Of a stretch of DNA of 33,980 bases, positions 16,861 to 25,233 are shown piece by piece. The position numbers and the translations under genes are program-made. Origin of the DNA: Verrucomicrobiota bacterium (GTDB lineage: Bacteria > Verrucomicrobiota > Verrucomicrobiia > Chthoniobacterales > Terrimicrobiaceae); the NCBI GenBank assembly GCA_009886045.1, contig VFJO01000211.1:1-33980 (forward strand), in the 5' to 3' direction. Numbering within the stretch: the stretch's first letter is position 1; every line of letters starts with the position of its first letter. The notes beneath the pieces are model-generated. The model had not been told where the DNA came from. It saw nothing but the letters and a program-made list of their open reading frames with translations, and did not search any database.

Positions 16861-18614
16861 ACAAAGATGAAATAGCCGATGTCCTCGAAAACATCGCTCG
16901 CCTGCTAGAACTCAAAGGAGAAAATCCTTTTAAAGTCCGCGCCTACACGCAAGCTGCACGCGCGTTGGAAATTCTTGCCGAACCGCTTGAAACCTTGGTC
17001 TCCGAGGACCGCCTCACTTCAGTTGACGGCATCGGGAAAGCGACTGGAGAAAAAATCGCGGAACTTTCCTCCCATGGCCGCCTCGCCTATTATGATGACC
17101 TGCGAGAGGAGTTTCCACCCGATATACTCACGCTTTTCGCCATCCAAGGCCTCGGAGCTAAAAAAATCAAAATTCTCTGGGATGCTCTGAAGGTGCACTC
17201 CGTGACTAAACTCGAGCGCGCCTGCAAGGACGGTTCGGTCGCCACACTTCCCGGCTTCGGCGAGAAGACCGCTGCAAATATCCTCAAAGGTATCGAACAC
17301 ATGCGCAGCCACGCCGGAGAATTTCGATTCGGAGATGTTGCCCAGATCGCCGAGGGTCTCGTGAACGACCTGCGTGGACATCCTGATGTGAATCTTGCCC
17401 AGATCGCTGGCAGCTTCCGACGAAAAAAAGAAATCGTCCGCGATCTTGATTTCATCGTTTCCACGAAACAACCGGAGGCCGTCATGGCATTCTTCACCGC
17501 CCATCCGCTTGTCGAAAACGTTCTTGCCCACGGCGCGACGAAATCCAGCGTCATTTTAAAAAATGGCATCCAGTGCGATCTTCGCGCCGTGACCGGAGCC
17601 GAGTTTCCATTTGCCCTGAATTATTTTACTGGCAGTAAGGAGCACAACGTCCGCATGCGTTCTCGCGCTCTATCTCGGGGTTGGTCGCTCAACGAATATC
17701 GTTTTAGCGCTGCCGAGGGGCGCGAGCTTCGCGAACCACTTCCTGATGTTTGCGAAGAGGCCGACATCTACCGCGCGCTGGACCTGGATCCTGTGGAGCC
17801 CGAGCTTCGTGAGGATCGGGGCGAGATCGATGTAGCTGAGAGGCACGCCCTACCGCATCTCATCGAGTGCACAAATCTGCGTGGCACGTTTCACAATCAC
17901 ACCACCGCCAGCGATGGTCGCGCCTCGCTCGAAGACATGGTTGCCGCAGCGAAGGAACTCGGCCTGGAATATCTCGGTATCGCCGACCACTCGCGTGCGT
18001 CGTTTCAAGCGAATGGCCTCGATGACAAGCGCCTCGCCGCTCAGGTCGCTCGTATTCAGGATCTCAATGATGGCGAGGCGGGCTTCCGCATTTTCACTGG
18101 CACCGAGTGTGACATTCTCAAAGACGGGTCTCTGGATTTTCCAGATGAAATCCTCGCCACCCTTGACTATGTCGTGGCAAGTGTCCATTCGTCCTTCACA
18201 TTGACAGAGGCGGAAATGACCAAGCGTCTCATATCTGCCATGGAGAATCCCTACGTCACCATGCTTGGTCATCTCACGGGCCGCCTTCTTCTCAGCCGGG
18301 AACCCTACCAAGTCAATATTCCTGCTGTGCTCGACGCCGCCGCTGCGACCGGCACGATCATCGAACTCAATGCCAATCCCCGGCGCCTCGATCTCGACTG
18401 GCGCTGGTGGCCGCTCGCCAAGGAAAAAGGCGTGAAGTGCGTGATCAACCCCGATGCCCACTCGACTTCTGGATTGCAGGACTTGATCTTCGGTGTGGGT
18501 ATCGCCCGCAAAGGCTGGCTTACAAAAGAGGATGTCATTAACACTCTGCCGCTCGCTCGTATTGAAGCCGTGCTAAAAGCGAAACGTGGCGGTTCAGTAC
18601 GCCAAGGCCATTGA
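16857..18614 (+). CDS. polX: DNA polymerase X family protein with PHP domain
   Basis: The product has 585 residues from the ATG at 16857, which overlaps the previous stop (ATGA) and gives the family N terminus [30 protein letters not shown]; the longer frame from 16815 adds 14 unrelated residues. The domains are an N-terminal HhH 8-kDa-like region ([29 protein letters not shown]), the nucleotidyltransferase palm with GSFRRKKE and the Asp pair in RDLDFIV, and a C-terminal PHP phosphoesterase domain with [26 protein letters not shown] and NPDAHS. Bacterial PolX fills short gaps in base excision repair, and its PHP domain gives 3'-5' exonuclease and AP-site processing. Confidence 0.94.
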   Translation: [585 protein letters not shown]

Positions 18615-18699
18615 AAAAAATGATGCCAAGTGACCATTCTATTTTTCAACTCGCAGAGAAAAAGCTGTCCCTGCTTTCGTCTGGTTCAATGCCTAGAGA

Positions 18700-20196
18700 A
18701 TGACGCGCTCCTGTAAAAATTTCGCCAACTCGTCCATGCCGCACTCGCTCGCCATCTTCATTAGCTTGTTTTTTCTGCTGCTCTCGATTTGCCCACAATC
18801 CCAGGCTCAGAATATCGAACCCGGGCTCGAACGCGCTGTGAAGTGGAAGTGGAATGTTGCCCCGCCCGCCAATGCTTCGTGGGGTCTGCCACTTCGGGAA
18901 GTTCCCGTGATCGAGCAACGATTTGTTGGCCAGCCTGCGAATGCAGCTGCCGCGCCGCAATTGCCTCAAAATATTTACACCGTAAAAAAAGGCGACGTGC
19001 TCATCCGCATCGCCAAAAAACTCCGACTCAGCGTTGCCCAGATCAAGGAGTTCAACGCGCTGGACACCGACTTCCTGAAAATCGGCCAAGAATTGCGTAT
19101 TCCCAGCCCGGAAGAGATTCAGCTTCTGAAAAGCACGCCAAAGACCATCAGCACGCAACCGTCAGCCGCGACAGCCCCGGCAGAGATCGCCAAGTCCGAA
19201 GTCCTGCTGTTGCGTGTTTTCCTGGACAATCAAGGATTCGGAAGCGGGCCGATCAGCGACACGCCAGATCCTGTTTTTGGAAAGGTACTCAACCTGTATC
19301 AGACCGGCCGTGGCGAAACGATTGAGCACCCCGTGGTCGTGCAACGCGCCAAGGAATCCGTTCTTGAGCCGCTCATCTTCTACACCCTCCATGTTGAGGA
19401 TTTCCGCTTCATCGCTCCACCAAAAGCCGCCCGCGCCGTGAGCGAACCTCGCGGCAAGACGAATCCTGCGGCCAAGCCTGCACCAACTCCCGCCCCAACA
19501 TACCAGGAACTCGTCACGGCCGACTTCCTCGCCTACCGCTCGCCATGGGAATTTGTCGCTGAACGATTCCACTGCGACGAAGCGTTTTTGCGGAAACTGA
19601 ACCCTTCGCTCGGCACGCATCCTGCCGCCGGCTCGCGATTTCGAGTTCCCAATGTGCAGCCTTTTGAAATTGAGAAAATTCCTGTCACCGACCTGCAACC
19701 CGCCCCCGACGCAACGCAAGCCACCAGCGCAGCGATCAATGATATGACCACGCTCGAAATTTCTCGAAATGGCCGCCTCATTGCAGTGATGCCAATCGGC
19801 CGCGCGCGACCAGGTCTTCGTGGCCGAGGCAAGTGGCGGGTTATGGATGCGATAGGCCATCCCAGACTCGCGACGTTTCAGGAGGAACGCGTCATCCCAG
19901 TTGAAAAAAACAGCCCGTTTTATACCAATCCAAATCCCACTCCCATTGCCGTGCGCCCAGTGCTTTCCCAAGAACAATACCTGCCGCCTGGTCCAAACAA
20001 CCCCGCCGGTGTCGTTTGGATCAATCTCGCCAAAGGCGACGAAACCATCCCTCAGCCGTTCGGGCTTCATGGCTGCAGCACACCCATGGCGATGCAAACT
20101 CTCGAGGGGCTCGGCGGATTCCGCCTCACAAATTGGGATATTCTCCGCGCTGCACGATTGCTTCCAGCGGGAACTACGCTCGATTGGAGGCCATGA
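18700..20196 (+). CDS. LysM protein with a YkuD-like domain lacking the catalytic SHGC motif
   Basis: The product has 498 residues (a start at the internal Met at 18736 is also possible). A signal peptide ends near QSQAQ (residue 37). A LysM domain (YTVKKGDVLIRIAKKLRLSV, 93-135) binds peptidoglycan glycan. Residues about 165-205 look like a peptidoglycan-binding repeat (FLDNQGFGSGPI...VLNLYQ), and about 265-318 like a second, weaker LysM. The last 150 residues match the L,D-transpeptidase fold: NPAGVVWINL, GLHGCSTP, FRLTNWDI and PAGTTLDW. In active enzymes the pattern is HG, 13 residues, SHGC, then [IV]R(L/M)xNxD. Here the spacing from the first HG is exact, but SHGC is replaced by GLGG (470-473), so the nucleophile Cys and its His are both lost. 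Cys459, next to the first HG, is the only Cys in the region. A pseudoenzyme or an enzyme with a relocated nucleophile is inferred. Confidence 0.85.
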   Translation: MTRSCKNFANSSMPHSLAIFISLFFLLLSICPQSQAQNIEPGLERAVKWKWNVAPPANASWGLPLREVPVIEQRFVGQPANAAAAPQLPQNIYTVKKGDVLIRIAKKLRLSVAQIKEFNALDTDFLKIGQELRIPSPEEIQLLKSTPKTISTQPSAATAPAEIAKSEVLLLRVFLDNQGFGSGPISDTPDPVFGKVLNLYQTGRGETIEHPVVVQRAKESVLEPLIFYTLHVEDFRFIAPPKAARAVSEPRGKTNPAAKPAPTPAPTYQELVTADFLAYRSPWEFVAERFHCDEAFLRKLNPSLGTHPAAGSRFRVPNVQPFEIEKIPVTDLQPAPDATQATSAAINDMTTLEISRNGRLIAVMPIGRARPGLRGRGKWRVMDAIGHPRLATFQEERVIPVEKNSPFYTNPNPTPIAVRPVLSQEQYLPPGPNNPAGVVWINLAKGDETIPQPFGLHGCSTPMAMQTLEGLGGFRLTNWDILRAARLLPAGTTLDWRP

Positions 20197-20268
20197 GAAT
20201 TCATTTCCGTTCGCTAAAAGTTGCTTTTTTTTCCAATGCCCTGTGGCATGTTCACCAATCTATTACGT

Positions 20269-21129
20269 ATGAGACTATTAATTAACTCCACTTTAGCATC
20301 CCTTGCCGCGCTCGTTTTTTTGACATCGACTGCGCCAGCAAAAGCCCAACTTCCTCCTCGGCCAGACACATTGTCAGTCGCGGGTTTTGTTCAACCACAA
20401 CCTCTCATGCAATCTCTGAATTCGACCGAGACAGTGACCTCGCCAGCGAACCAATTAACCGCACCGACTCCCGCTCCTGCTGCACCCAGAAAATTCACCT
20501 ACACATGCTGCAATGTCGAAGGCTCTTATGTGGCCATGACATTCGACGACGGCCCTCACCCCAAGCTCACTCCCAAGCTTCTCGATTTCCTCAAAGAGCG
20601 CGGCATCAAGGCTACGTTTTTTGTGATTGGAAAAAACGTCGCCGAATTTCCCGATATCGCCAAACGCATCGTGGATGAGGGCCACGAGATCGCAAATCAT
20701 AGTTGGACGCACCCACAGCTTACCAAACTGAGCCCGTCCGCCTTCGCCGCTGAAATCGCCCAGACCAATGAGGCCATCGAAAAGGCCACAGGCGTCCGGC
20801 CAGTCACCATGCGCCCACCTTACGGCGCCATCAACGCGAATCTCACGAAACGTCTCAACGAGGAATACGGACTCAGCGTGATCCTCTGGTCGGTCGACCC
20901 CCTTGATTGGAAAATCCGCAAATCCGACCACGTTTCCAGCCACATCATTAAAAATGCAGCTCCCGGTGGCATCATCCTTGCTCATGATATCCACGCCTCG
21001 ACTGTGGATGCCATGCCGGGGAGCTTTGATGCCCTCCTAGCCAAGGGCTACAAGTTTGTAACCGTCTCGGAACTCATCGCGATGGACCGCCCGCCCGCTC
21101 CTAAGGCCGCATCGCAAAAAACGCCCTAA
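20269..21129 (+). CDS. Secreted polysaccharide deacetylase (NodB homology)
   Basis: From the ATG at 20269 the protein has 286 residues with a good signal peptide (MRLLINSTLASLAALVFLTSTAPAKAQ); upstream in-frame starts (20221 TTG, 20236, 20248) only add residues in front of it, and none has a clear ribosome-binding site. After a Pro/Ala linker the NodB domain shows all five motifs: TFDDGPHP (catalytic base Asp and metal Asp), HSWTH (the two metal His), RPPYG, DPLDW and LAHDIH. It should remove acetyl groups from a cell-wall or extracellular glycan (peptidoglycan, poly-GlcNAc or chitin-like) in the periplasm. It follows the LysM/YkuD-like gene by about 70 nt in the same direction, in keeping with an envelope-modification role. 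Confidence 0.92.
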   Translation: MRLLINSTLASLAALVFLTSTAPAKAQLPPRPDTLSVAGFVQPQPLMQSLNSTETVTSPANQLTAPTPAPAAPRKFTYTCCNVEGSYVAMTFDDGPHPKLTPKLLDFLKERGIKATFFVIGKNVAEFPDIAKRIVDEGHEIANHSWTHPQLTKLSPSAFAAEIAQTNEAIEKATGVRPVTMRPPYGAINANLTKRLNEEYGLSVILWSVDPLDWKIRKSDHVSSHIIKNAAPGGIILAHDIHASTVDAMPGSFDALLAKGYKFVTVSELIAMDRPPAPKAASQKTP

Positions 21130-21176
21130 TACCAATATCTATTAGGCTGTGAACTTTAGCGCGCCGTTTTAACTTG

Positions 21177-21235
21177 TAGCGGCGTCTCTATGAGCGCCGG
21201 AGTCGTTAACCATCGGCGCTCGTAGACCGCCGCTA
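21177..21235. repeat. Long imperfect inverted repeat between convergent genes
   Basis: Arms at 21177-21200 and 21214-21235 pair along almost their full length (left TAGCGGCG-tct and GAGCGCCG, right CGGCGCTCGTAG and CCGCCGCTA) with one bulge and two mismatches. The GC-rich hairpin sits between the convergent polysaccharide deacetylase and transglutaminase-TPR genes. It may be a bidirectional terminator or a REP-like dispersed element; copy number cannot be judged from this window. Confidence 0.65.
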
Positions 21236-21242
21236 GTAGAGT

Positions 21243-21263
21243 CCAAAAGCATTCAGCTTTTGG
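21243..21263. terminator. Short perfect hairpin, candidate bidirectional terminator
   Basis: CCAAAAGC (21243-21250) and GCTTTTGG (21256-21263) form a perfect 8-bp stem with the loop ATTCA, just after the longer inverted repeat. It lies between two converging genes. No long T-run follows, so it may belong to the same repeated element as its neighbour rather than act alone. Confidence 0.4.
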
Positions 21264-21323
21264 TATTCACGGAGTGTTTTTCGGACATCTTGTTCCCGCT
21301 TGGCTGGCAAGCTTAGCGTCCGC

Positions 21324-23255
21324 CTATTTGCAGGCATGGGCCATCTCGCGTAGAAGCAGGTCTAGTGGCGAGTTTGCGTGGGGAGAGAACTGTTGGCGCA
21401 TGATGTTCACGGTGCGAAGTGCGCGTGGTTTTTGACCCTTTTCAATGAGCGCGGAGACGAAGGGGATGCCCACATCTTTGACAAAGTTGCCGCCATTGGT
21501 TTTTCCGATAGATCGAAGCTGGGCGTGAAAAACCAGAGCGGCCTGATCGATTCCCTCGGACTCGAGAGCCTCGCGGACGCGGGCAGCAGCAGCTTCGCAG
21601 CTCAGATCGGATCGGGAGCCGAGGTTCTGCGAAAGGATGCGCCGCTCGATGGCGACGGCTTGATCGGTATTTCCTGTATCACGTTGGAGTGCTGCAGCGG
21701 CCTGCTGGTGGAGAACTTTGGAATCGGAATCGCGTGCGAGGGCCTTTGCAGCTTGCTCATGGAGACGAAGGCGTTCCGCAACGCTTGCGCCTGAGCTGCG
21801 CAAAAAATCACCCCATTGCTCCCAGATCTCTGGATTTTGCGGGCAGATTTGCGAGGCATTTTCCAAGGCCGTACGCGCGTTTTTCGTGTCGCCGTTTTTT
21901 AGAAAAATTCTGGCCATGGTGAGGGCGTTCATTGATGAGAGGTAGGCTGGCGTATCCCGGAAGCGGGCAGCCAGTTGGCGGAGCTCGTGGTCGCTCACGG
22001 GTTGCCATGTCTGGGGATCCAGTGCGATACCAGTCACCAGGTTCTGGTTAGGATCGCGGCCGCACTGAAGTTCCCACTTGTCGGGCCTGCTCATGTAGCC
22101 AAACCAAGCGTGCCCGCCGCTGCTGCCTTGTCCATTAAACAAGACAGTTGGGAGCCCAAGGGCTTTCCCTGCGAAGGCGGCAAAATACGCTTGGTCGATG
22201 CAGATGCCCCCGTTTTTCTGAATGGCTGCGAGCGTGTAGGGTCCCTCAGTCCAAAAAAAGCGCCGAGTTTTAATTCGGTCCTCACGGTAGCGGATCGAGG
22301 AAAAGGCGCGGGCAAAGTTTCCGGCGTTGAGAGTGATGGTTTTCTGTGCCCAAGCTGACTCTGAGGGTGCGAGAAAGGCATCAACAAGGAAGGTGAGTTG
22401 CTCGGCGGAGAATTGGCGCAGATCGAGCAGAAGGCGCCGAGATTCATTCGCTTCGACCCAACGCCCAAATTGATTTTCAACGGAGGGTACGTCCTTTGGA
22501 ACCAGGTCGGGGCGAACTTGCTGATGAGGCCAATACTGCGGCAGAGCGGAATCGTTCACCACCGCTATGGCGATGGCCAGATCGGCATATTCACGCCATT
22601 TTGCCGGATAGGCCTCGCGAATGGTGCACAGGTTTTTTATCACGAGCGGGGTAAAATCGCGGGTATCCAACGTGGAAAAAAGTTTCCGGAGAAACTGCGG
22701 GTCGCCCACAGCATCGGCTGCGAGGCCTTTGCCAGCGATATCGGCAATCGAGCCCGCTTCCCACGTGGAACCGGACGGCAAGATCATCTCGAGCATGGCC
22801 CGTCGCACATCGGGAGCCGTCGCCATGCGGGCCGCCTCGTCCGAGCTGATCGGCGTCGCATCTGCTGGAGGAGTGACCCCCGGCAGGCAGAGGACAAGTT
22901 CCGTGGAGCCCTTGCGGCGGAAGAACTCTCGCTGAACGAGGGCGGCATTTTCGGACGACGCGTCCTTCGATAAGAGATCACACCAGCGCCAGAGGTCTAT
23001 CCATTCCACAAAACTCGAATTCTTCCGAGCGAGGCTGGGCTTTTGGAGATTGTAGCTTTGGGTAAGCCCGATCTCCAATTCCCTGCGCGATTCGCGGAAT
23101 CCCTCTTGCCGAATCTTTTGGCGATCAGCCGCCGTGGGCGGTATTTCAGCGTCGTAAGCTAGGACACTGGGAAGCCAGATGCCTAGGAGCATCGATGCGC
23201 TTGAAACGCGCAAAAAATCGAGCAGCGGTCTGATCTTTTTTAAAGAATCAGGCAC
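21324..23255 (-). CDS. Secreted transglutaminase-like protein with TPR-type C terminus
   Basis: I place the start at GTG 23255, giving 643 residues: AGGAG lies 7 nt before it, and it yields a basic N terminus followed by a hydrophobic signal segment (SSASMLLGIWLPSVLA). An ATG at 23192 would begin inside that segment, and the ATG at 23423 lies deep in lutC. The central domain is transglutaminase/papain-like: GGICIDQA with Cys352, GGHAWFGY with His382 and ALDPQTW with Asp413. The C-terminal third has repeated helix pairs with TPR character (ARIFLKNGDTKNARTALENA, then CPQNPEIWEQWGDFL). The function is unknown; a periplasmic peptidase or amidase is possible. It overlaps lutC by 16 nt and so is the last gene of the DeoR-rhaB-lutABC run. 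Confidence 0.75.
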   Translation of the reverse strand: MPDSLKKIRPLLDFLRVSSASMLLGIWLPSVLAYDAEIPPTAADRQKIRQEGFRESRRELEIGLTQSYNLQKPSLARKNSSFVEWIDLWRWCDLLSKDASSENAALVQREFFRRKGSTELVLCLPGVTPPADATPISSDEAARMATAPDVRRAMLEMILPSGSTWEAGSIADIAGKGLAADAVGDPQFLRKLFSTLDTRDFTPLVIKNLCTIREAYPAKWREYADLAIAIAVVNDSALPQYWPHQQVRPDLVPKDVPSVENQFGRWVEANESRRLLLDLRQFSAEQLTFLVDAFLAPSESAWAQKTITLNAGNFARAFSSIRYREDRIKTRRFFWTEGPYTLAAIQKNGGICIDQAYFAAFAGKALGLPTVLFNGQGSSGGHAWFGYMSRPDKWELQCGRDPNQNLVTGIALDPQTWQPVSDHELRQLAARFRDTPAYLSSMNALTMARIFLKNGDTKNARTALENASQICPQNPEIWEQWGDFLRSSGASVAERLRLHEQAAKALARDSDSKVLHQQAAAALQRDTGNTDQAVAIERRILSQNLGSRSDLSCEAAAARVREALESEGIDQAALVFHAQLRSIGKTNGGNFVKDVGIPFVSALIEKGQKPRALRTVNIMRQQFSPHANSPLDLLLREMAHACK

Positions 23256-23848
23256 GCTTGGGCTCCTGGGCCATGGACGCCCTGAATAAGGATGCCTTCG
23301 ACATCGGCAGTTTTCGAGGGGCCAGTCACCCAGATGAGGTTGGGGTCGGCCGGCATGGCTGCGAGGGCGTCTGCAATAGTGCGGTGAATTTCCGCACGGC
23401 TGACGAGCGCGATGTGGTGCCAAGGCGCGAGGGCTGCGAGTCTGTCGGGTGTGGATCCGTCGCTGAGTATGATACTTCCCGACTCGGCAATGGCGCCAGC
23501 TGAAGGGGTGAAGGCGGCATCGATTTCATTCACTCGAGCGCGTGAGTATTCGGAAGTGACTTCGCAGAATTCCGAGCAGAGGGCGACGAGGCGGGTCAGT
23601 GGCGGAGGGATATAAACGACGCGGACAGCTTGGGCACGGAGCCAAGAGGCACAGGCTTCCATATCAGTGAAACATTTTGTGCCAGTGGCCTCGGCACGTT
23701 TTTGGAAGAGGGCGAGGGAGTCCGTCTCGGCAGCCAGCCATTTCGGCTCGGCGACATCTTTCGAAAAAACAGGTCGCGGCGTGCGCTCGGGCAGGGGAGT
23801 GAGGGCGGCCCGGACACTTGAGAAAATTTGTTCGCGTGCGGTGCTCAT
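23240..23848 (-). CDS. lutC: Lactate utilization protein C (LUD domain)
   Basis: LutC is the small subunit of the LutABC complex, which oxidises L-lactate to pyruvate. The 202 residues show the LUD-domain landmarks: AFTPSAGAIAESGSIIL near residue 110, a histidine-containing APWHHIALV, and the diagnostic GPSKTADVEGILIQGVHGP near the C terminus. It overlaps lutB by 4 nt, so LutB and LutC are likely made in fixed ratio. It has no Fe-S cysteines, as usual for LutC. Confidence 0.93.
   Translation of the reverse strand: MSTAREQIFSSVRAALTPLPERTPRPVFSKDVAEPKWLAAETDSLALFQKRAEATGTKCFTDMEACASWLRAQAVRVVYIPPPLTRLVALCSEFCEVTSEYSRARVNEIDAAFTPSAGAIAESGSIILSDGSTPDRLAALAPWHHIALVSRAEIHRTIADALAAMPADPNLIWVTGPSKTADVEGILIQGVHGPGAQACLIL
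23263..23267 (-). promoter_or_regulatory. Ribosome-binding site that decides the GTG start at 23255
   Basis: AGGAG on the minus strand, 7 nt upstream of GTG (23255-23253), is one of the few clear Shine-Dalgarno sequences in the window. It lies inside the end of lutC and supports the GTG over both in-frame ATG candidates. Confidence 0.6.
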
Positions 23849-25233
23849 TTCTTATGGCGGGATTTCATCCAAGAGCGGAACTCCCCGCCTCGCCACGCGG
23901 GAAGGGTGCGGGTTTTCAGCCAAGGCTGCAGGTAAGGGAGAGGGAGTTTTTCGAGCGGGACAAGGTTCATGACCTTGTTGCTCTTCATGGCAAAGCGCCA
24001 GATCAGCGGGCTCGATGCGAGTTTGGCAAAGGCACCCATCGGCGGCGTGCCGGGAGAGGGGGCGTGTTCCTGATGGCCACGGTTGCGAAGTCTGAGGAGC
24101 AGGTCGGGAATCGGAATATCGACAGGGCAGACTTCATTGCACGCTCCGCAGAGGCTTGATGCCTTGGGAAGGTCTGCGAGTTCTTTAAACTTTTTGCCTG
24201 CGAGCAGCGGAGAAAGGACGGCTCCGAGAGGTCCAGGATAAACACTGCGGTATGCGTGTCCGGAGGCCTGGCGGTACACGGGACAAACATTCAGACAGGC
24301 TCCACAGCGGATGCAGCGCAGGATTTCGCGGCAGTCTGAGGCGAGAATCTGCGAGCGCTGGTTGTCCACAAAGATCACATGCATCTCTTGCGGGCCCGAG
24401 GGTCGGTCGGTCCGAGCGGGGCCGTTGATGAACTCGGTGTAAACAGTGAGCTGCTGGCCTGTGGCCGAGCGGCCAAGAAGGTTCAGAAGCACGGCAAGAT
24501 CGGCATCCGAGGGGATGACTTTTTCAATTCCCACAAGAGCGATGTGAATCTTTGGAGCTGCCAGGCAGAAGCGGGAGTTGCCCTCATTGGTGACCAGCAC
24601 GAGTCGCCCGCTTTCGGCAGAGACGAAGTTGGCGCCGGTGATGCCGGCATCGGCCTGCAGGTATTTATCCCGCATGAAAACTCGCGCGCGGCGGGTTATG
24701 GTCTCCGGGTCATCATTGTAGTCGCCAAGCCCCTCGCGTTCGAAGCTCTTGGCGATATCGCGACGGTTTTTGTGAATGATCGGTTTGACGATGTGGCTGG
24801 GGTGGTCGCCATCAATCTGGATGATATATTCTCCGAGGTCGGTCTCGACCGACTCGATACCCATCGTGCCGAGGTGGTCATTGAGATAGATTTCCTCGGA
24901 GATCATGCTCTTCGATTTCACGACTTTCTTTGCTCCGGCCTTTTTCAAGATGTCGGAAACGGCACGGCATGCGTCTTCGGCCGTAACGGCGAAGTGAACG
25001 TGGGCGCCTTGACGTTTCAGGCTCTGCTCGGCTTGCTCGAGGTAAGTATCGAGATACTCAATCGAGTGCTGGCGGATTTGCCCAGCGAGCCGGCGGAGGT
25101 CGTCGGGTGCTGAGTAGTCTGTCCCGAGAACGTTGTAACGCTTTTCGGTGCCTGCGGCGCTGTTGCTGTGGACCGCCTTTTGGATGCCGTGGTCGAGACG
25201 GCGGGCGAAGAGTTCGACTTTTTGCTCAGCCAT
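23845..25233 (-). CDS. lutB: Lactate utilization iron-sulfur protein B
   Basis: The protein has 462 residues from MAEQKVELFARR at 25233; the frame extends back to 25311, but the added 26 residues are unrelated and lie within lutA. The N-terminal LUD domain (SKSMISEEI, IIQIDGDHPSHIVKPIIH, GITGANFVSAESG, LVGIEKVIPS) is followed by a ferredoxin-type region with CIRCGACLNVCP (Cys307, 310, 313, 317) and CGACNEVCPVDIP (Cys362, 365, 369) for [4Fe-4S] clusters, and a C-terminal LutB extension. It passes electrons from lactate oxidation onward. It overlaps lutA by 8 nt and lutC by 4 nt. Confidence 0.95.
   Translation of the reverse strand: MAEQKVELFARRLDHGIQKAVHSNSAAGTEKRYNVLGTDYSAPDDLRRLAGQIRQHSIEYLDTYLEQAEQSLKRQGAHVHFAVTAEDACRAVSDILKKAGAKKVVKSKSMISEEIYLNDHLGTMGIESVETDLGEYIIQIDGDHPSHIVKPIIHKNRRDIAKSFEREGLGDYNDDPETITRRARVFMRDKYLQADAGITGANFVSAESGRLVLVTNEGNSRFCLAAPKIHIALVGIEKVIPSDADLAVLLNLLGRSATGQQLTVYTEFINGPARTDRPSGPQEMHVIFVDNQRSQILASDCREILRCIRCGACLNVCPVYRQASGHAYRSVYPGPLGAVLSPLLAGKKFKELADLPKASSLCGACNEVCPVDIPIPDLLLRLRNRGHQEHAPSPGTPPMGAFAKLASSPLIWRFAMKSNKVMNLVPLEKLPLPYLQPWLKTRTLPAWRGGEFRSWMKSRHKK

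Noticed and set aside
18612-18649. TTGAAAAA / TTTTTCAA inverted pairing after polX as a terminator
   Set aside because: The stem is almost only A/T with mismatches and overlaps the polX stop; too weak to call.
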